A stretch of DNA of 64,000 nucleotides from Arabidopsis thaliana (GCF_000001735.4 NC_003071.7:1933001-1997000), one strand, 5' to 3'; shown: positions 12,195-23,536, counted from the first letter of the stretch. Notes: generated by a model not told the origin, from the letters alone. Translations and numbers: made by a program.

Positions 12195-12470
12195 AACCTA
12201 GGGAACCACTCTTCCTCTGATTGGCTCGGAGCTTGTGTTGTCTTTACTTCATTTACACTAGATGGGCGGTGAATTATACTCTTGGCAACATTTTTCCTCT
12301 GATTGGGTCAGAGTTAATACCATCATTGCCTCGTTTTTGCCAAAAGAGGTAACTTATACCCTTAGCAACACTCTTCCTCTAATTTGGTCGTAGCTTCAGT
12401 CATCATTCCCTTGTTTTCGCCAAAAGAGGTAACTTATATCCTTGGCAACACGCTTTCTCCGATTGAGCCC
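12195..12470. repeat. About 80-bp imperfect tandem repeat, four copies
   Basis: A block containing GGCAACACTCTTCCTCTGAT and a CCAAAAGAGGTAACTTATA partner recurs with starts near 12200, 12282, 12362 and 12442. The spacing is about 80 bp and the divergence moderate. It lies inside the possible LTR remnant. Confidence 0.65.
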
Positions 12471-12514
12471 CAAAGCATTGGTTGCGCCATGTGGTGGAAG
12501 ACTTCTTCCGGGAA

Positions 12515-12517
<3 letters not shown>

Positions 12518-12565
<48 letters not shown>
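12518..12565. repeat. (TA)n microsatellite
   Basis: Uninterrupted AT dinucleotide run of about 48 bp. The open frames that cross it on both strands (IYIYIY runs) are artefacts of the repeat. Confidence 0.95.
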
Positions 12566-12570
<5 letters not shown>

Positions 12571-13469
12571 TCCTTCTGAATTTTTGGGATTATTCTCCAC
12601 CACACATTATCTTTTAGCTGCATCACCCCATCATGGCACGGTTAAGGCTTAGTTCGATTTTACTTAACATTTTCGACAACTTAACCGATCATAAGTCTCC
12701 TCATGACTCGTTAAGACCTATTTTAATTTCCAAATTTATCGAACACGACGAATCACTCACTGAACAATCCCCGACAAGTTTTTATCGATCAAAACCCATC
12801 TTTCCCCGATACCTATCAGCTTTTCATCGTCAAAAAGCTTTCATTCATGCCCATGTTTGATAAACGCGAAAGGCTTTTACTTTTTCGTTAACTTCAAATT
12901 TTTTGTCTAGGACGTGATTTCACGGCCGCCCGCCTCGACCAATCTTAAGTCAACATCAAGGTTACTACAATGATTGTTCACCCTTATTAAAGATTGCTTT
13001 CGTCTGTTCTCTTGAATCGCGAGGCCTGCTAGCCCTAGGCAAAATACTTAAAGCAAAAGTAAACCAAACTAGAATCGAACCAAAAAAAGAAGAACAAAAC
13101 CGAACCGCAACCGAGAAACTAACCAAAATATTTGGAAGTAAATTAAAAACCAAACATACAATATACAGTATATCTAGTTACTTTTAGACTGAATAAACAA
13201 AATATACTCAAATAATCAAAAAATACCCTAATACCCAAAATACCGAAGATACCCAAAAATTACCATAAGAAACCAACCGAATAGACCTAAAATATGTTAC
13301 ATACCTAAAAATAATAGAAAAGTATCCAAAAATACAGAAAATACCCAAACATATCCAATATGTTTTGGTAATTCGGGTATTTTATACCCCGAACTAAAGA
13401 ATAACCGAAACATTTTTGTTTCCTAATAATTACTCGAAAGAAATGGTACCCAAACCGAACCAAACCCAT

Positions 13470-13640
13470 TTCCTTCGCTTCATTGTATAATCTTTTATAA
13501 ATTAATACTTTATAAATTAAAATCTCGATAAATCAATATATTTTTTGGGTCCCAAATTACTTTTCGAAGTAATTAGTATATCAATAAATAAACAAAATAT
13601 ATGAGTTGCAATAGTATTAACTTATGGAGTTTTTATTGCA
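13470..13640. mobile_element. Degenerate Emigrant-like MITE relic
   Basis: Contains the ATAAATTAATA and CGATAAATCAATA motifs and a GGGTCCCAAATTA core like those in the better-preserved element at 22838-23536. The right edge carries an inverted TTAACTTATGGAGTTTTTAT. The ends are too diverged to set boundaries. Confidence 0.35.
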
Positions 13641-13641
13641 T

Positions 13642-13813
13642 ATGGAATTATGAATTTTAAAAGGTAGGAATCGAAAGTACCGGAACATAGCTGGTATGTT
13701 CTCAATTAGCTCGTTACCCAAAGACCCTCTTATCTTTTGGTAATGTGCTAACTGAGAACGTACAAGCTATGTTCCGGTTCATTCGATTCTTGTTAAGATC
13801 AATAATTCCATAG
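13642..13813. repeat. Long foldback hairpin
   Basis: Arms 13671-13724 and 13733-13786 are inverted copies that match at 46 of 54 positions by hand count. They are separated by only eight bases (CCCTCTTA). Pairing continues outward, with gaps, to TATGGAATTAT at about 13642 and its complement at about 13813. A transcript from either strand would form a nearly continuous double helix. The loop-proximal sequence (CTCGTTACCCAAAGA) is repeated again just downstream at about 13831-13847. Confidence 0.8.
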
Positions 13814-13879
13814 AAGCTCTTACCTTGGGTAGCTCGTTACCCAAAGACCTCTTATCTTGGGTAGAGCATCCTTAGCTAT

Positions 13880-14510
13880 AGATGGTGCTAGGATCAACGT
13901 GAAGAAGGGATAGATCTCTCTGAATGTATGCGATGTTGTGATGTATTTTGACATAGATGGAATAAGGTCTCAACCAACAATCAATGGTAAGTCCTTATCT
14001 GTTGACACCTCAAAGGAAAGAGCAAAGATTTTTCGTTCAAGGTTACAACAGAAGCTCCTACCACTCAGCTCACAAGCAAGAGTCGTCTAGTAGATACGGA
14101 GTCAACCAACACCAACACTAGTGTCGATAGACACCACCATAGACCAGAGAGAGAATCTATAGATTCCACGATATGTTCCCAAACCAACCACTGCATCTCT
14201 CCTGCACCATCCTCGTATTGATCACCAATGGTATTGTTCCTCACCTCCTCATCCTTCTACTTCAGTGATTAATTCTTTCGAATTTCCGAAGTGTGCTTCA
14301 CGGGTTAACGAGCCTCAAACTTCTTGAGAGCTTGTTCCTTCTGTTCGTGATGTAGGTCATGGATCTAAGCAAGCTGCAACTGCTACATGTTTCCTTGGAA
14401 ACAAGCATGGCTCCACCGCTTATACACCACCATGGCTGACAAGGCAACAATCCACAGAGAAGCAACAAAAGTATTCTCCTAGTCCATCTCACTCCTGAAG
14501 TCTAAAAAAG
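13880..14510 (+). pseudogene. Decayed retrotransposon-like coding remnant
   Basis: GC-richer than the flanks, with protein-like stretches in changing frames broken by stops. One stretch reads like SVDRHHHRPERESIDS, an aspartate/histidine/serine-rich style that recalls ORF1 of Arabidopsis Athila-type elements. The assignment is weak. Confidence 0.25.
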
Positions 14511-14594
14511 TCAAGCTATTTACTAAAAACAACCACTTAGTGGGATGAATCCCACTAATATGTTTCTCGTTTTTTTTATTATATTTTATTTTAA

Positions 14595-15491
14595 CTAGAT
14601 GAACACCCATGCTATGCATGAGTTTTTGTTTTTAAAATCGTCGAAAAATATGATTATGGGTTTTTGTTGATTTTGTTGTTCATTTTGATAAATTTACCTA
14701 TTTAATATAATTATTATGTTTTATGATTAGATTCATCTATTTCTCGAATATCAATTCTACTACAATATGAATATTTATATATTTATTATTCTAATATTTC
14801 ACTATCATGATCACATACTACAACTATATATGATATACTGATACAATGTATTTAGTTATATTATTTATGTGTTTTGAAACTTGCCTAACTTAATTGTAAC
14901 AAACAATTCTTTATTCCATATATTCTCTCGTCATCTAGTACACAATCACATCATGATATGCTAGTAATTTAAGTCAACACTTTAATTCTCATCCCTACCA
15001 TATAGTCATATAGAGTTTCATGTTGTTGTTTTTTTGGTATGTCTAATGTCTTGGATGACTATTACGTAAAATGTACAGAAAGAAGGTCATATGATAAATT
15101 AAATTCACAAAACGTAATAATAAAAAAATATCCAACTAAAATTACTAAATTAATATGAGGTTAGGTAGCAAACATCTAAACTACAACACAAGTAAAATTT
15201 TAGCCATTATGGTTAATGACTATTGATAAAAAAAATTTTAATCAAATAAGTAGAAAAGAATGAAAGTAGTGCTTGGTACATTATTATGATTTTTTATTTA
15301 TTGAATGTTTTTAGAAAATACATTTAAGAGTGAGATAAATAGAGAGTTTAACACAACAAAAGACTTTTCATTTTTTCTCAATTAGTTTTGCTAGTTTTTT
15401 AATTTAATTAGTGTAGAATGACACATGTCATTTTCTTGTGTGATGATGTGTCACTCATATGGAGAGTGTTGGCCAACTTTCATAAATATGA
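14595..15491 (-). mobile_element. Non-autonomous Helitron, copy A
   Basis: On the minus strand the element starts TCATATTTATGAAAGTTGG (15491) and ends with a palindrome (CATGCATAGCATGGG) followed by TGTTCATCTAG (14595). This is the canonical Helitron layout: 5' TC, a 3' hairpin about seven bases before CTRR, and insertion between A and T (A at 14594, T at 15492). Length is 897 bp and there is no coding capacity. Closely matching copies are at 29769-30671 and 54735-55688. Confidence 0.85.
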
Positions 15492-15888
15492 TTTTTATTG
15501 ACTTTATATATGCTTTCTATAATTTTAAGCTTGCATAATGTTTTTATAAGATGTTTCTAAGATGTTTATAAGCTTTTATAAGATCTTTTTTTTATAATTT
15601 TGTATGGTTTATAAACATCTTATACTTTGGGACGGAAAAAAAAAACATCTTATACTTTGTAAATTGATATTTCTTTTTTGGGTTTCTGTCAATAAGCTTG
15701 GCTTCGTGAACTGTCGGATTGTTTAAAAGCTTATAGTATAAGGTTTTTATAATGGGCTTATATTTTATAAGATGTTTTTAATCTTTTTATAAAGTGTTTC
15801 CAATTAGCTTATTACATAAGTTTATCAATATATATTTTTTTATTATCTCAGATTGGGTTTGTACAGAAGCTTTTGTAAGATATTTATA
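15492..15888. repeat. TAAGCTTTTATAAG-rich outer flank
   Basis: Repeats of the palindrome-like TAAGCTTTTATAAG and AAACATCTTATA. The same words fill 21750-22140 and 29620-29768, so they are probably the outer, fast-changing part of the transposon arms. Exact ends were not found. Confidence 0.5.
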
Positions 15889-17050
15889 AACCATAAAAAT
15901 CTGAGCATTCCAATAAATAATATATGTATCAAATTGGAGCGTATATGAGAAATCAAACATCTGATAAAACGTATTACAATGAAAGCTTATCAAATTTATA
16001 ATTTTTTATAACAGAATCTTGTAAAAGCTTATAAAGTCTTTTAAATATTTTGTTAAAAAAAAGCTTTTTTATTAACAAAATATAATATCTTACACAGTGG
16101 TAACTCTCGAGAAGACGGAGATAGCGATCGAAATAGAAAAATAATCGTCCCTCTGTTCCTAATTAATCTAATTTCTACACTTTTCACACATATTAAAAGA
16201 ACACATCAAAAATCCATTAAAAATGTTTTGGTTTTTGTAATTTACAATTTTCAATAATTCTAAACCAATCATATTCAATTGTTCTTTTTAAAAACTACAA
16301 TTTATCACTAATTAATAGTGCATTGAAAACTTAAAAATTGTATCGTTTTGAAACAAAAAAATTTCTAGAAATTGGATTAATATGGAACAGAACAAAGATA
16401 GCGATCAAACAAAGAAAAATAGCAAAGATACGTTTTTTAATCGTCCGATACGTTTTTAAGTCTGTTCGTTTAATGTTTAATTGTAATTTGTTCTTGCCCA
16501 TTTGGACTTTAATGAAATTAAAGTTTGTTGGGAAAAAAAAACTTTTTTTGGAAACAGACATCATTCTTGAATTTCGCCCCAATACTGCTTTTTCTCTTTT
16601 CCAAGCAGAAAAGGGGAATTCGCCGCTCTTCTCTCCTCTGGTTCTAAGCGACTCTCATCATTCACTTGTATCAGACATAAACAAGGTATGTCTCTTAATT
16701 CTCCCATATCATCTCATCTCATATCTTTGTGTTCATTTGCTTGATGTTCTGTGCTTATGCAGTTGTTTCAGATGTTCTGATGCTATGATATTAATCGTAT
16801 TCTCATTTTCATGATTTAGCTGAAAAATGAGAAGTTCATTTGATTTGCTTTCTGTTCTGTGTTTATGCAGATTATTGATTAACCAATTAAGTGACTCTCA
16901 TCATTCACCTGTATCAGACATAAAGAAGGTATGTCTCTTAATTCTCCCTCTCATCTCATCTCATATCTTTGTGTTCATTGGCTTGCTGTTCTGTGCTTAT
17001 GCAGTTGTTTCAGATGTTCTAATGCAATTATGTGAATCAGATTCTCTTTT
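15889..17050 (+). mobile_element. Left long inverted arm of composite transposon
   Basis: Read inward, this segment is the inverted counterpart of 28447-29618 over about 1.16 kb. It contains a promoter-like AT-rich part, then leader-like exons with clean splice signals: donors such as CATAAACAAG|GTATGTCT and acceptors such as GTGCTTATGCAG. A module of about 200 bp with these sites occurs twice (16646-16815 and 16881-17030), and it occurs twice in the other arm too. Long inverted arms plus captured host gene pieces fit a Mutator-like element. No 9-bp target duplication could be located. Confidence 0.7.
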
Positions 17051-18889
17051 TACTACCATAATACCGAAAGTTGAGTAATAACGCTTTTCTTAGGGCTAGC
17101 TTCCGAGTCAAACTAATTGTCCTATAGATTTCTTGAATTCATTAATCTCTTGTAAAACAACTTATGGGTTGGGTTGTGTTTGTTCTTAGTTGTGAGAATT
17201 TGTTTGATGAAGAAGAGAGGACTCCCTGATCTTATTTGATCTTATTTTGTTTTTGATAGATGAATTTGTGTAGATGTGGTTTGCCTCCAAAGATTGTCAC
17301 ATCGTGGACCGATAAAAATCCGTCTTTTTGCTTGAATCACTTCTTTTTTTTCCAAGTTTTTACCAACATATCTCGGTTTAGACCAAGTTTGTTTCACATT
17401 TTGTGTGCCTGATGCATTATTCACATTGTGTTTCAGGTGAGGCCAACTTATACAATGGGAGAGCAGAAGAAAAGTACTAAGACAGCCATGCACATGAAAA
17501 AATTTATGTCTTGGAAAGTAGATCGAAGAGTATCAGAGCTTGTTCAAGCTACCTACTTCAAGAACTTTTTGAAGTTTGAAGAATCTAAACATAAGCTAAA
17601 TCTGCCGCTTCTTACAGCGGTCATGTCATTCTTTGATGACAAACAAAAGGCTTTTTCCTTTCCAGCAGAAAATTCCATGGTTGATTTTGGCCTGGAAGAC
17701 ATTCTCTACATTACAGGACTTCCAATTGATGGGAAGCAGGTATATCTTTTTAATTTTACTTCTTACTAGATTTGTCATCAGCGAATTCCATGGTTGATTG
17801 TATGCTTGCTTGGTACATGTATCAGGATACCAGAGCTCTAAAAATTAAGTAAAGAAAAGGCTCAGAGATTGTCAAAGGAGAGACCAACCAGTAAGGCCTT
17901 CGGCATTTCTCCTCACCTTTTGCAAATCCAATTTGAAGATGTCCCAAAGAACATTGAAGAACAGAATTTAGAGCCATACTTTATGGCCTATCTCCTTTTC
18001 TTGTTGGTAACTTTGGTCATGTCAAACAAGACCTAAGCTATATCTCCAATGTTTCTTCCACTGCTACGAAAAGACAAGCTCAACAAATATGCTTAGGGGG
18101 CAGCAATGTTGGCTATCCTAAACGAATCTTTATGCGAATAGAAGGAGGCTTTTACTAAAGGTTCCACCACAAAACTCTGCGGTTTTGCCTTTGCTCTGCA
18201 GGTAAAGTTTTCAAGTGAAACAAAAACTAATTATGTTGATGTTGATTATGTGTATAATGTTAACTACTCTTTATTATTTCGTGTAGGTATTTGCATTAGA
18301 ACGATTTACTGTCTTTCAATAACCATCTCCATCCAGTTTTCTTTTAATGGTTGAGTGGGAAAAGGTATATAAACCGTATACCAAAATTTTTGCCAGAGGG
18401 AGTCTGGGACACTATCAAGAGATCCTTCAAAACATGAAGGAAGATGAGCTACCTAATAAAATCTCATCTCTTTGTCAGTATGCATTTGTTCTATATTAAA
18501 TACTTAGATTATATTATTTCAGATTAAGTGGCAGCCTTATAGCAAAGTTGAATTGCCCGAATACACCTCTCAATTGCGTATGGTGTTTGCACAAGTTCCA
18601 TGCATCTGCTTTAACACCATCGCATACAATTGTCCTGGTACTTTCTTCAAGCAATTAGGACAGGAGGAGTCAGACATACGGGTGCCACCAGAAATAAAGC
18701 CGAATTTGGCGTCTAAGTTAAGCAGACACAAAGACAAGGACTGGAGAGAGCATAACAGTTTCTACTCACAGATGAATTTGGCGTGGGAAAAACGAGATAA
18801 TCGTTTGGTGTATCAACGACACAATGAGGAATCTGAGGTGAGGTGATTTTAATGTTTTTTTTCAGTCGATTGTGTTTACATGTAGGTAG

Positions 18890-19110
18890 GAGGAAACTGG
18901 TTTTTCTTTTTTAAACACAAGTGCTTCATGAAACACATGTGTTTTAGATAATGTGTTTCTTTTTCTAACAGAAGTGCCTCATGGAATCCACTTGGTCTAT
19001 ACTGATTTTTTTTTAACACAACTGCCTCATGAAACACCTGTACGTTATATAATGTGTTTGTTTTTCTAACAGAAGTGCCTCATGGAACCCGCTTGGTCTA
19101 TATATTTAGG
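18890..19110 (+). repeat. Tandem duplicate within PMD-gene intron
   Basis: A unit of about 90-115 bp containing CTAACAGAAGTGCCTCATGGA and GCTTCATGAAACAC-type words occurs twice in tandem, at about 18900-18990 and 19005-19105. Confidence 0.6.
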
Positions 19111-19545
19111 TTTTTTAATGATTTTTTGTTTTGTTTTGATAGATGAATTTCGGCTTCCATTCCCGGTCTATCTCAGGAAGAGGTGGAGTTGAGGCCATCA
19201 CCAATGATCCGGTATTTGTTGTGTTTAAATTTTTTTATCTTTTTATCCCCAAATGTTTATATATTAAACTTATATAAATGGTGAATCTGGATAGGTTGAT
19301 AATCAAGATGAATCAGATGAAATCCCTTTCCCTATCTCAGTTGAGAACTTCACAGGTGCCAGCAACAATGATCAGGTATTTGTTGTGTTTAAAGTTTTAT
19401 CTTTTTATCTCCAAATGTTTATTTAATAAACTTATATAAATGGTGAGTAAGTCAATTGGGATTTATCTGTGGTTTTTCTTGAATTGTGTTTATGATTATT
19501 TGTTTTGTTTGATAGATGAATCTCGATGCCCCTTCGCCAACTTTA

Positions 19546-19940
19546 TGATACGTTTTAGAACACAAACTATAGCAAAAGCAATGTAAATGGAAGAAATTTT
19601 ATTGATAAAAGAAAGATACAGGTTTTAAGAGATTTGCCTAGAGTCTCTTCCCTCCCCCTTACACCTTGTTTTCACTCAAATACAAGATAAACCCTATCTC
19701 TCTCTTCCTATTTTCTTATATAGTACTATCTGCCCTCATCATCTCACAGAGCACCGTTACAGTGATAAGCAATGAGAATGTGACAGCTAATAACTATGAT
19801 TAAACCTTAACTCTAGTAAAGTTCACCTTAAGTTCTAGAGTCTTCCTTTGGTTCCTTCTTCTTACTCTTTCTGCTGTTGGGTCTTGGGCCTTCTTTTATA
19901 TTGCTGTAGAATAGGTGGGTGTTGGGCCTCATACGTAACA
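19546..19940 (-). mobile_element. Solo LTR with perfect 5-bp target duplication
   Basis: A 395-bp segment with TGATACG and CGTAACA ends, flanked on both sides by CTTTA (19541-19545 and 19941-19945). TG...CA ends plus a 5-bp duplication define a solo LTR, left when the two LTRs of an element recombined. It interrupts one of the repeated exons of the PMD gene. Orientation is given by the TGTTACG-first reading and is provisional. Superfamily is not determined. Confidence 0.85.
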
Positions 19941-20799
19941 CTTTACTGGCTGAAGACCAGTCTATCTCATGTAGAGTAGAGGCCAGCAATAGTGATCAGG
20001 TATTTGTTGTGTTTAAAGTTTTATCTTTTTATCTCCATATGTCTATATATTGTTTTGTGTGTATGGATTTAACGAATCTAGACCAATGGATAAAGGTTTT
20101 TTTTATAATTTTTTGTTTTGTTTTGATAGATGAATTCAGGCTCCTATTTCCAGTCTATCTCAGGCAAAGGTAGAGTAGAGGCCAGCACCAAAGATCCGGT
20201 ATTTGTTGTGTTTAAAGTTTTATCTTTTTATCTCCAAAGGTTTATATATTAAACTTATATAAATGGTGAATCTGGATAGGTTGATGATCAAGGTCCATCA
20301 GATGAAATTCATTCCCATAATGGCCCCTTATATATAAATGATGAGGAGGGAGCGAATGAAACGGTTTGTCATTCTCAATAATGCAAATGAATTTGGTTTT
20401 GTAACATATATTCTAGGATATTAGGAAACTAAATATAAATAACTAGCAGGAAAGAAGCTATCCTCGACCTCTTCTTAAAAGAGGAAGAGACGGAATACTT
20501 AGAAGTGAAGGAAAATTAAAACAAAGGTTATATTTACTCCATCTTCTCGCACCAGAAAAATGCAGGGGAACAAGAAACAAAAATACCGCTTGATAGCCTC
20601 GATTTTGAAGGAAACGAAGCCAAAAGGAAAAGAAAATACAAATCAACCTTCTTCAATAGTTTAGTTTTCTTATGTTCTTGTTACGTTTTTATTCAGATCT
20701 TTATTCAGTTAAGAAACGAATTCTATGGAGTCTTTCATTAGTTTTATCAATATATTAATTTACATAATATAATTTATAACTTCGTATCCAAATTCCTAA

Positions 20800-20867
20800 A
20801 TCAGTGACTTGCCTGATGAATTGCTGGTGGAGATATTAACGTTTCTTCCAACAAAAGCTGTTGTATA
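20800..20867 (+). pseudogene. F-box fragment
   Basis: About 22 codons read ISDLPDELLVEILTFLPTKA, the classic N-terminal F-box start of FBD/LRR F-box proteins, which dock on SKP1. The similarity ends abruptly at about 20867 and a stop follows. It is an isolated captured piece. Confidence 0.65.
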
Positions 20868-20979
20868 CCTTAAACATGCAATTTCCTTTTACATCTACCA
20901 ATCAATTTTGAGTGTCTGATGGGTGCATTGATCTCTATGGCATTATCAAAGTCATATAAGGCTATGAGAAATCTGGTAA

Positions 20980-22110
20980 CATGATCTCCTTCTGAAGCTT
21001 TATAAGCTTTTATAACGCTTCTTCTAAAGGGTTTATAAGCTTTTATAACGCTTAACGCTTTGTCAGTTCGTCTGAAGTTTGGCCGTGGGGACCCCCTCTC
21101 CATCGTGGATTCTCTCTCCGGCATGGAGAGCTCAAGCTCTCGGGGACACTCCGGAGGTTTCCTCTGTGGAGACTGAGGACGATTTCTGCGCCACCACCTC
21201 GTTTGGGTCTAACTCTAACTCCTTTCCAACCGGTTTCTCTTTTCCAGAGAATGTCATACCTGACACATATGGAAGGTAAAAAAAATCTTCCTACTAAATC
21301 GACATGTTAGAATTCAATTATTTTCGTTCAAGGTATAAATTATTCCTTTCAGTTATACACACTTTAAAATTATGAAAGACTAGATGGTGAGCAAAATGAT
21401 TCTTGATAACAATGGATTTCTTACTATCTAGTGGTAGTTAAAAAACATATTTTGTGTTTGTTTTTCCACATATTGTGTTTGTTTTCCAAAACCGCTCAAT
21501 TGCGAAAGCTTAAATGTTGTGTATAGGGAGGCTGAGAACAAGGAGGAGGTAACAAATTACTTAGATGCAATTCTTGAGGAGCTTATTCTTGAGATGACTG
21601 AGCATAGCTTAGATGTGGTTTTGGAGGCTAAGCAAGATATCTGTAGGATATATGGATTTGATCCTCAAAGTTCTCCAATGCACATAGTGAGCCAAGGTGA
21701 GTCACTAATTCGGATGGTATTTCTGAGCCATAACAATTAATATTACAAAAGCTTAGAAACTTCTTATAAATGGCTCATACAAGCTTTTAAACATCTTATA
21801 AAAATATTATAAAAGCTTTTTATAAGATGTTTATAAGCGCTTTTATAAGATGTTTGTAAGCTTCTTCTAAAGGGTTCAGTATAAGCTTTTATTACGCTTC
21901 TTCTGAAAAATTATAAGCTTTTACAACGTTTCTTCTAAAGGGTTCAGTATTAGCTTTATAAGCTTTTATAACGTTTCTTCTGAAGGGTTCAGTATTAGCT
22001 TTATAAGCTTTTATAACGCTTCTTCGGAAGGGTTTCTAAGCTTTTCTAACGCTTAACGCATCGTCAGTTCGTCAGAAGGGTTCAGTATAAGCTTTATAAG
22101 CTTCTTCTTA
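20980..22110. repeat. Subterminal repeat fields around exon-like island
   Basis: Variants of GGGTTTATAAGCTTTTATAACGCTTCTTC are repeated at 20995-21065 and six or more times at 21835-22100. Subterminal repeat fields of this kind are common transposase-binding regions in plant DNA transposons. They flank the exon-like pair at 21094-21695. Confidence 0.6.
21094..21695 (+). pseudogene. Two exon-like segments of an unrecognised gene
   Basis: Segment one (about 21094-21277) is GC-rich and coding-like (EVSSVETEDDFCATTSF, then PENVIPDTYG), ending at a GGAAG|GTAAAA donor. Segment two (about 21527-21695) reads EAENKEEVTNYLDAILEELI and IYGFDPQSSPMHIVSQ, ending at a CAAG|GTGAG donor. Both are open across their length. 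I do not recognise the source gene. They lie between two repeat fields and are probably transduced host exons. Confidence 0.4.
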
Positions 22111-22148
22111 GATAAGCTTTTATAAGAAAATTTAAGTTATATTTTAAA

Positions 22149-22318
22149 ACTATAATAACTTTTTTAACAAAAAAATTATAAGATTTTATAAGATTCTGTT
22201 ATAAAAAAAAATTAGAAATTTGATAAGCTTTCATTGTACTGTAATATGTTTTATCAGAAGTTTGATTTCTCATATACGCTACAATTTAATACATATATCA
22301 TTTACTGGAATGCTCAGG
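22149..22318 (-). mobile_element. Partial third copy of the inverted arm
   Basis: Matches the outer part of the right arm (for example TTTGATTTCTCATATACGCT and GGAATGCTCAG) in the same orientation as 29440-29610. It is therefore inverted relative to the left arm. It may be the original right end of the element that carries the PMD gene, implying that the 22.3-29.6 kb part is a second, adjoining element. Confidence 0.65.
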
Positions 22319-22837
22319 ACAGTCGAGGGTACTGGATTGAAGACACTGGATTGAAAAGCCTTCTTATAAATGGCTTGTAAATGGCTTATAAAACCGCATT
22401 AAAACTTTTTAAAATGCCTTGTAAATACCTAATAAATATTAATGGCTTGTAATATATGTTATTTTATATATCTACATATACATTTTTGCAGCCATTTTGT
22501 GAAATAAATCATAGAGTTGGAACTTATTTACAAAGAATGCCATTAGCATTAATTATTATCAATAAATTAATATTCCTAATTACTAGCATTTCTTTATCTA
22601 ATTTTTTTTTCATAAATTCTAATTACTTCAAAAAAGAGAAAGGTAAAATCTGTCATCATTGAATTTCATTTTATTTGGATGAAACAATTGTGGCAACACG
22701 ACAGTTTAAATTGTAAAATAATAAATCTGTTACCAAAACAAAATAACTTTGGGATTTTTCTAAGCAAATCTGCCACAGACTTGATTTTTCCTAATCAAAT
22801 CTATGACTGACTTGTTCGTGTACCTTCAAATTTAATA
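22319..22837. other. Spacer without recognised genes
   Basis: AT-rich. The open frame at 22456-22662 has no recognisable domain and I reject it. Confidence 0.4.
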
Positions 22838-23536
22838 CAGTAGAAACTCTATAAATTAATACTCGATAAATTAATAAACACGATAAATTAATAAATTTTG
22901 TCGGTCCCAAGTCGGGCCAAGTAAAAATTAACCAAAATCGATAAGATAATAATTTTTTTGAAATTCCTATGTAAAATTATAGTCCCAATAATATTATAAA
23001 TTAATAATCATAAATCTTAAGTATATATTTTAAGACTAATTTTTATATGAAATTTTTGTTCAAGCTACAATTACAACTCTTTTTAAAATACAACTGGTAT
23101 GATCTATGTTGTAGTCACATAACTATTTGCGTATTTGATCCGTCATAGTTGATTTTGTAAAATCTTTTATTTGAGAAAGCATTGCTAAGATTTGTGTAAA
23201 GAGAAATTAGATTAAGCTTCATGTTTGTGTTTACGTTCACGTTAATGTCGTAGATATACCGACACAATATCTTGCCGAAAAATAAATTAAAGAAGTCAAA
23301 GAAAAACAAAAATCTGACATAATTATATATGCAAACAACAAAGCATATAGAAAATTAAATTAACAAACATTTTTTAAAAAATATAGTATTGTATTTTACG
23401 TAAATATTTTTATAAATTAATAAATATTAATTTATACGATAAATTAATAAATATTAATTTATAGGATAAATTAATATCACTATAAATTAATAAAATTTCA
23501 TAGTCCTAACATTATTAATTTATAGAGTTTCTACTG
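22838..23536. mobile_element. Emigrant/pogo-like MITE
   Basis: Terminal inverted repeats of at least 24 bp start CAGTAGAAACTCTATAAATT and are flanked by TA on both sides (22836-22837 and 23537-23538). The Arabidopsis Emigrant/LEMI pogo-type consensus begins, from memory, CAGTAAAACCTCTATAAATT, also with a TA duplication. Internal CGATAAATTAATAA repeats and a GGTCCCAAGTCGGGCC core are present. At 699 bp it is longer than typical Emigrant copies. No coding capacity. Confidence 0.85.

Larger units (their letters stand above)
10936..12969. mobile_element. Possible LTR-type remnant (about 2 kb)
   Basis: The segment begins TGTAGCGACCC and ends GGTTACTACA, so it has TG...CA ends with inverted terminal bases (TGTAG / CTACA). 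It has no coding signal and its base composition is less AT-rich than the flanks. I could not find a matching 5-bp target duplication (ACGAC left, ATGAT right), so it may be a diverged solo LTR or an unrelated repeat. Confidence 0.3.
17455..20640 (+). pseudogene. Plant mobile domain (PMD) gene, decayed
   Basis: Exons are visible at 17455-17739, 17826-18201, about 18287-18478 and 18523-18837, with small repeated exons downstream and a last coding-like exon near 20455. Exon 1 is intact (FLKFEESKHKLNLPLLTAV, then FGLEDILYITGLPIDGKQ), the start of the aminotransferase-like plant mobile domain found in MAIN/MAIL1 and in many transposons. Exon 2 continues the fold (YFMAYLLFLLVTLVMSNKT; GAAMLAILNESL; CGFAFALQ) but has several in-frame TAA/TAG codons. 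The fourth exon has the WQPY motif. Downstream, a unit of a GATAGATGAATT exon plus a TATTTGTTGTGTTTAAA intron is repeated about four times, one copy split by a solo LTR. Domesticated PMD proteins act in nuclear silencing and genome stability; this copy cannot encode one. Confidence 0.75.

Noticed and set aside
12384-12626. Open frames with IYIYIYIY runs on both strands
   Set aside because: They are produced by the (TA)n microsatellite.
10936-12969. A confirmed solo LTR
   Set aside because: TG...CA ends are present but the flanking five bases do not match, so it is kept only as a possible remnant.
16338-17078. Open frames of 158 and 83 codons in the left arm
   Set aside because: They cross the splice sites of the leader modules and recur (28691-29032) only because the arms are duplicated. 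They show no domain.
22456-22662. Hydrophobic 68-codon open frame as a small membrane protein
   Set aside because: It lies in AT-rich transposon-derived spacer; phenylalanine and isoleucine runs there reflect base composition.
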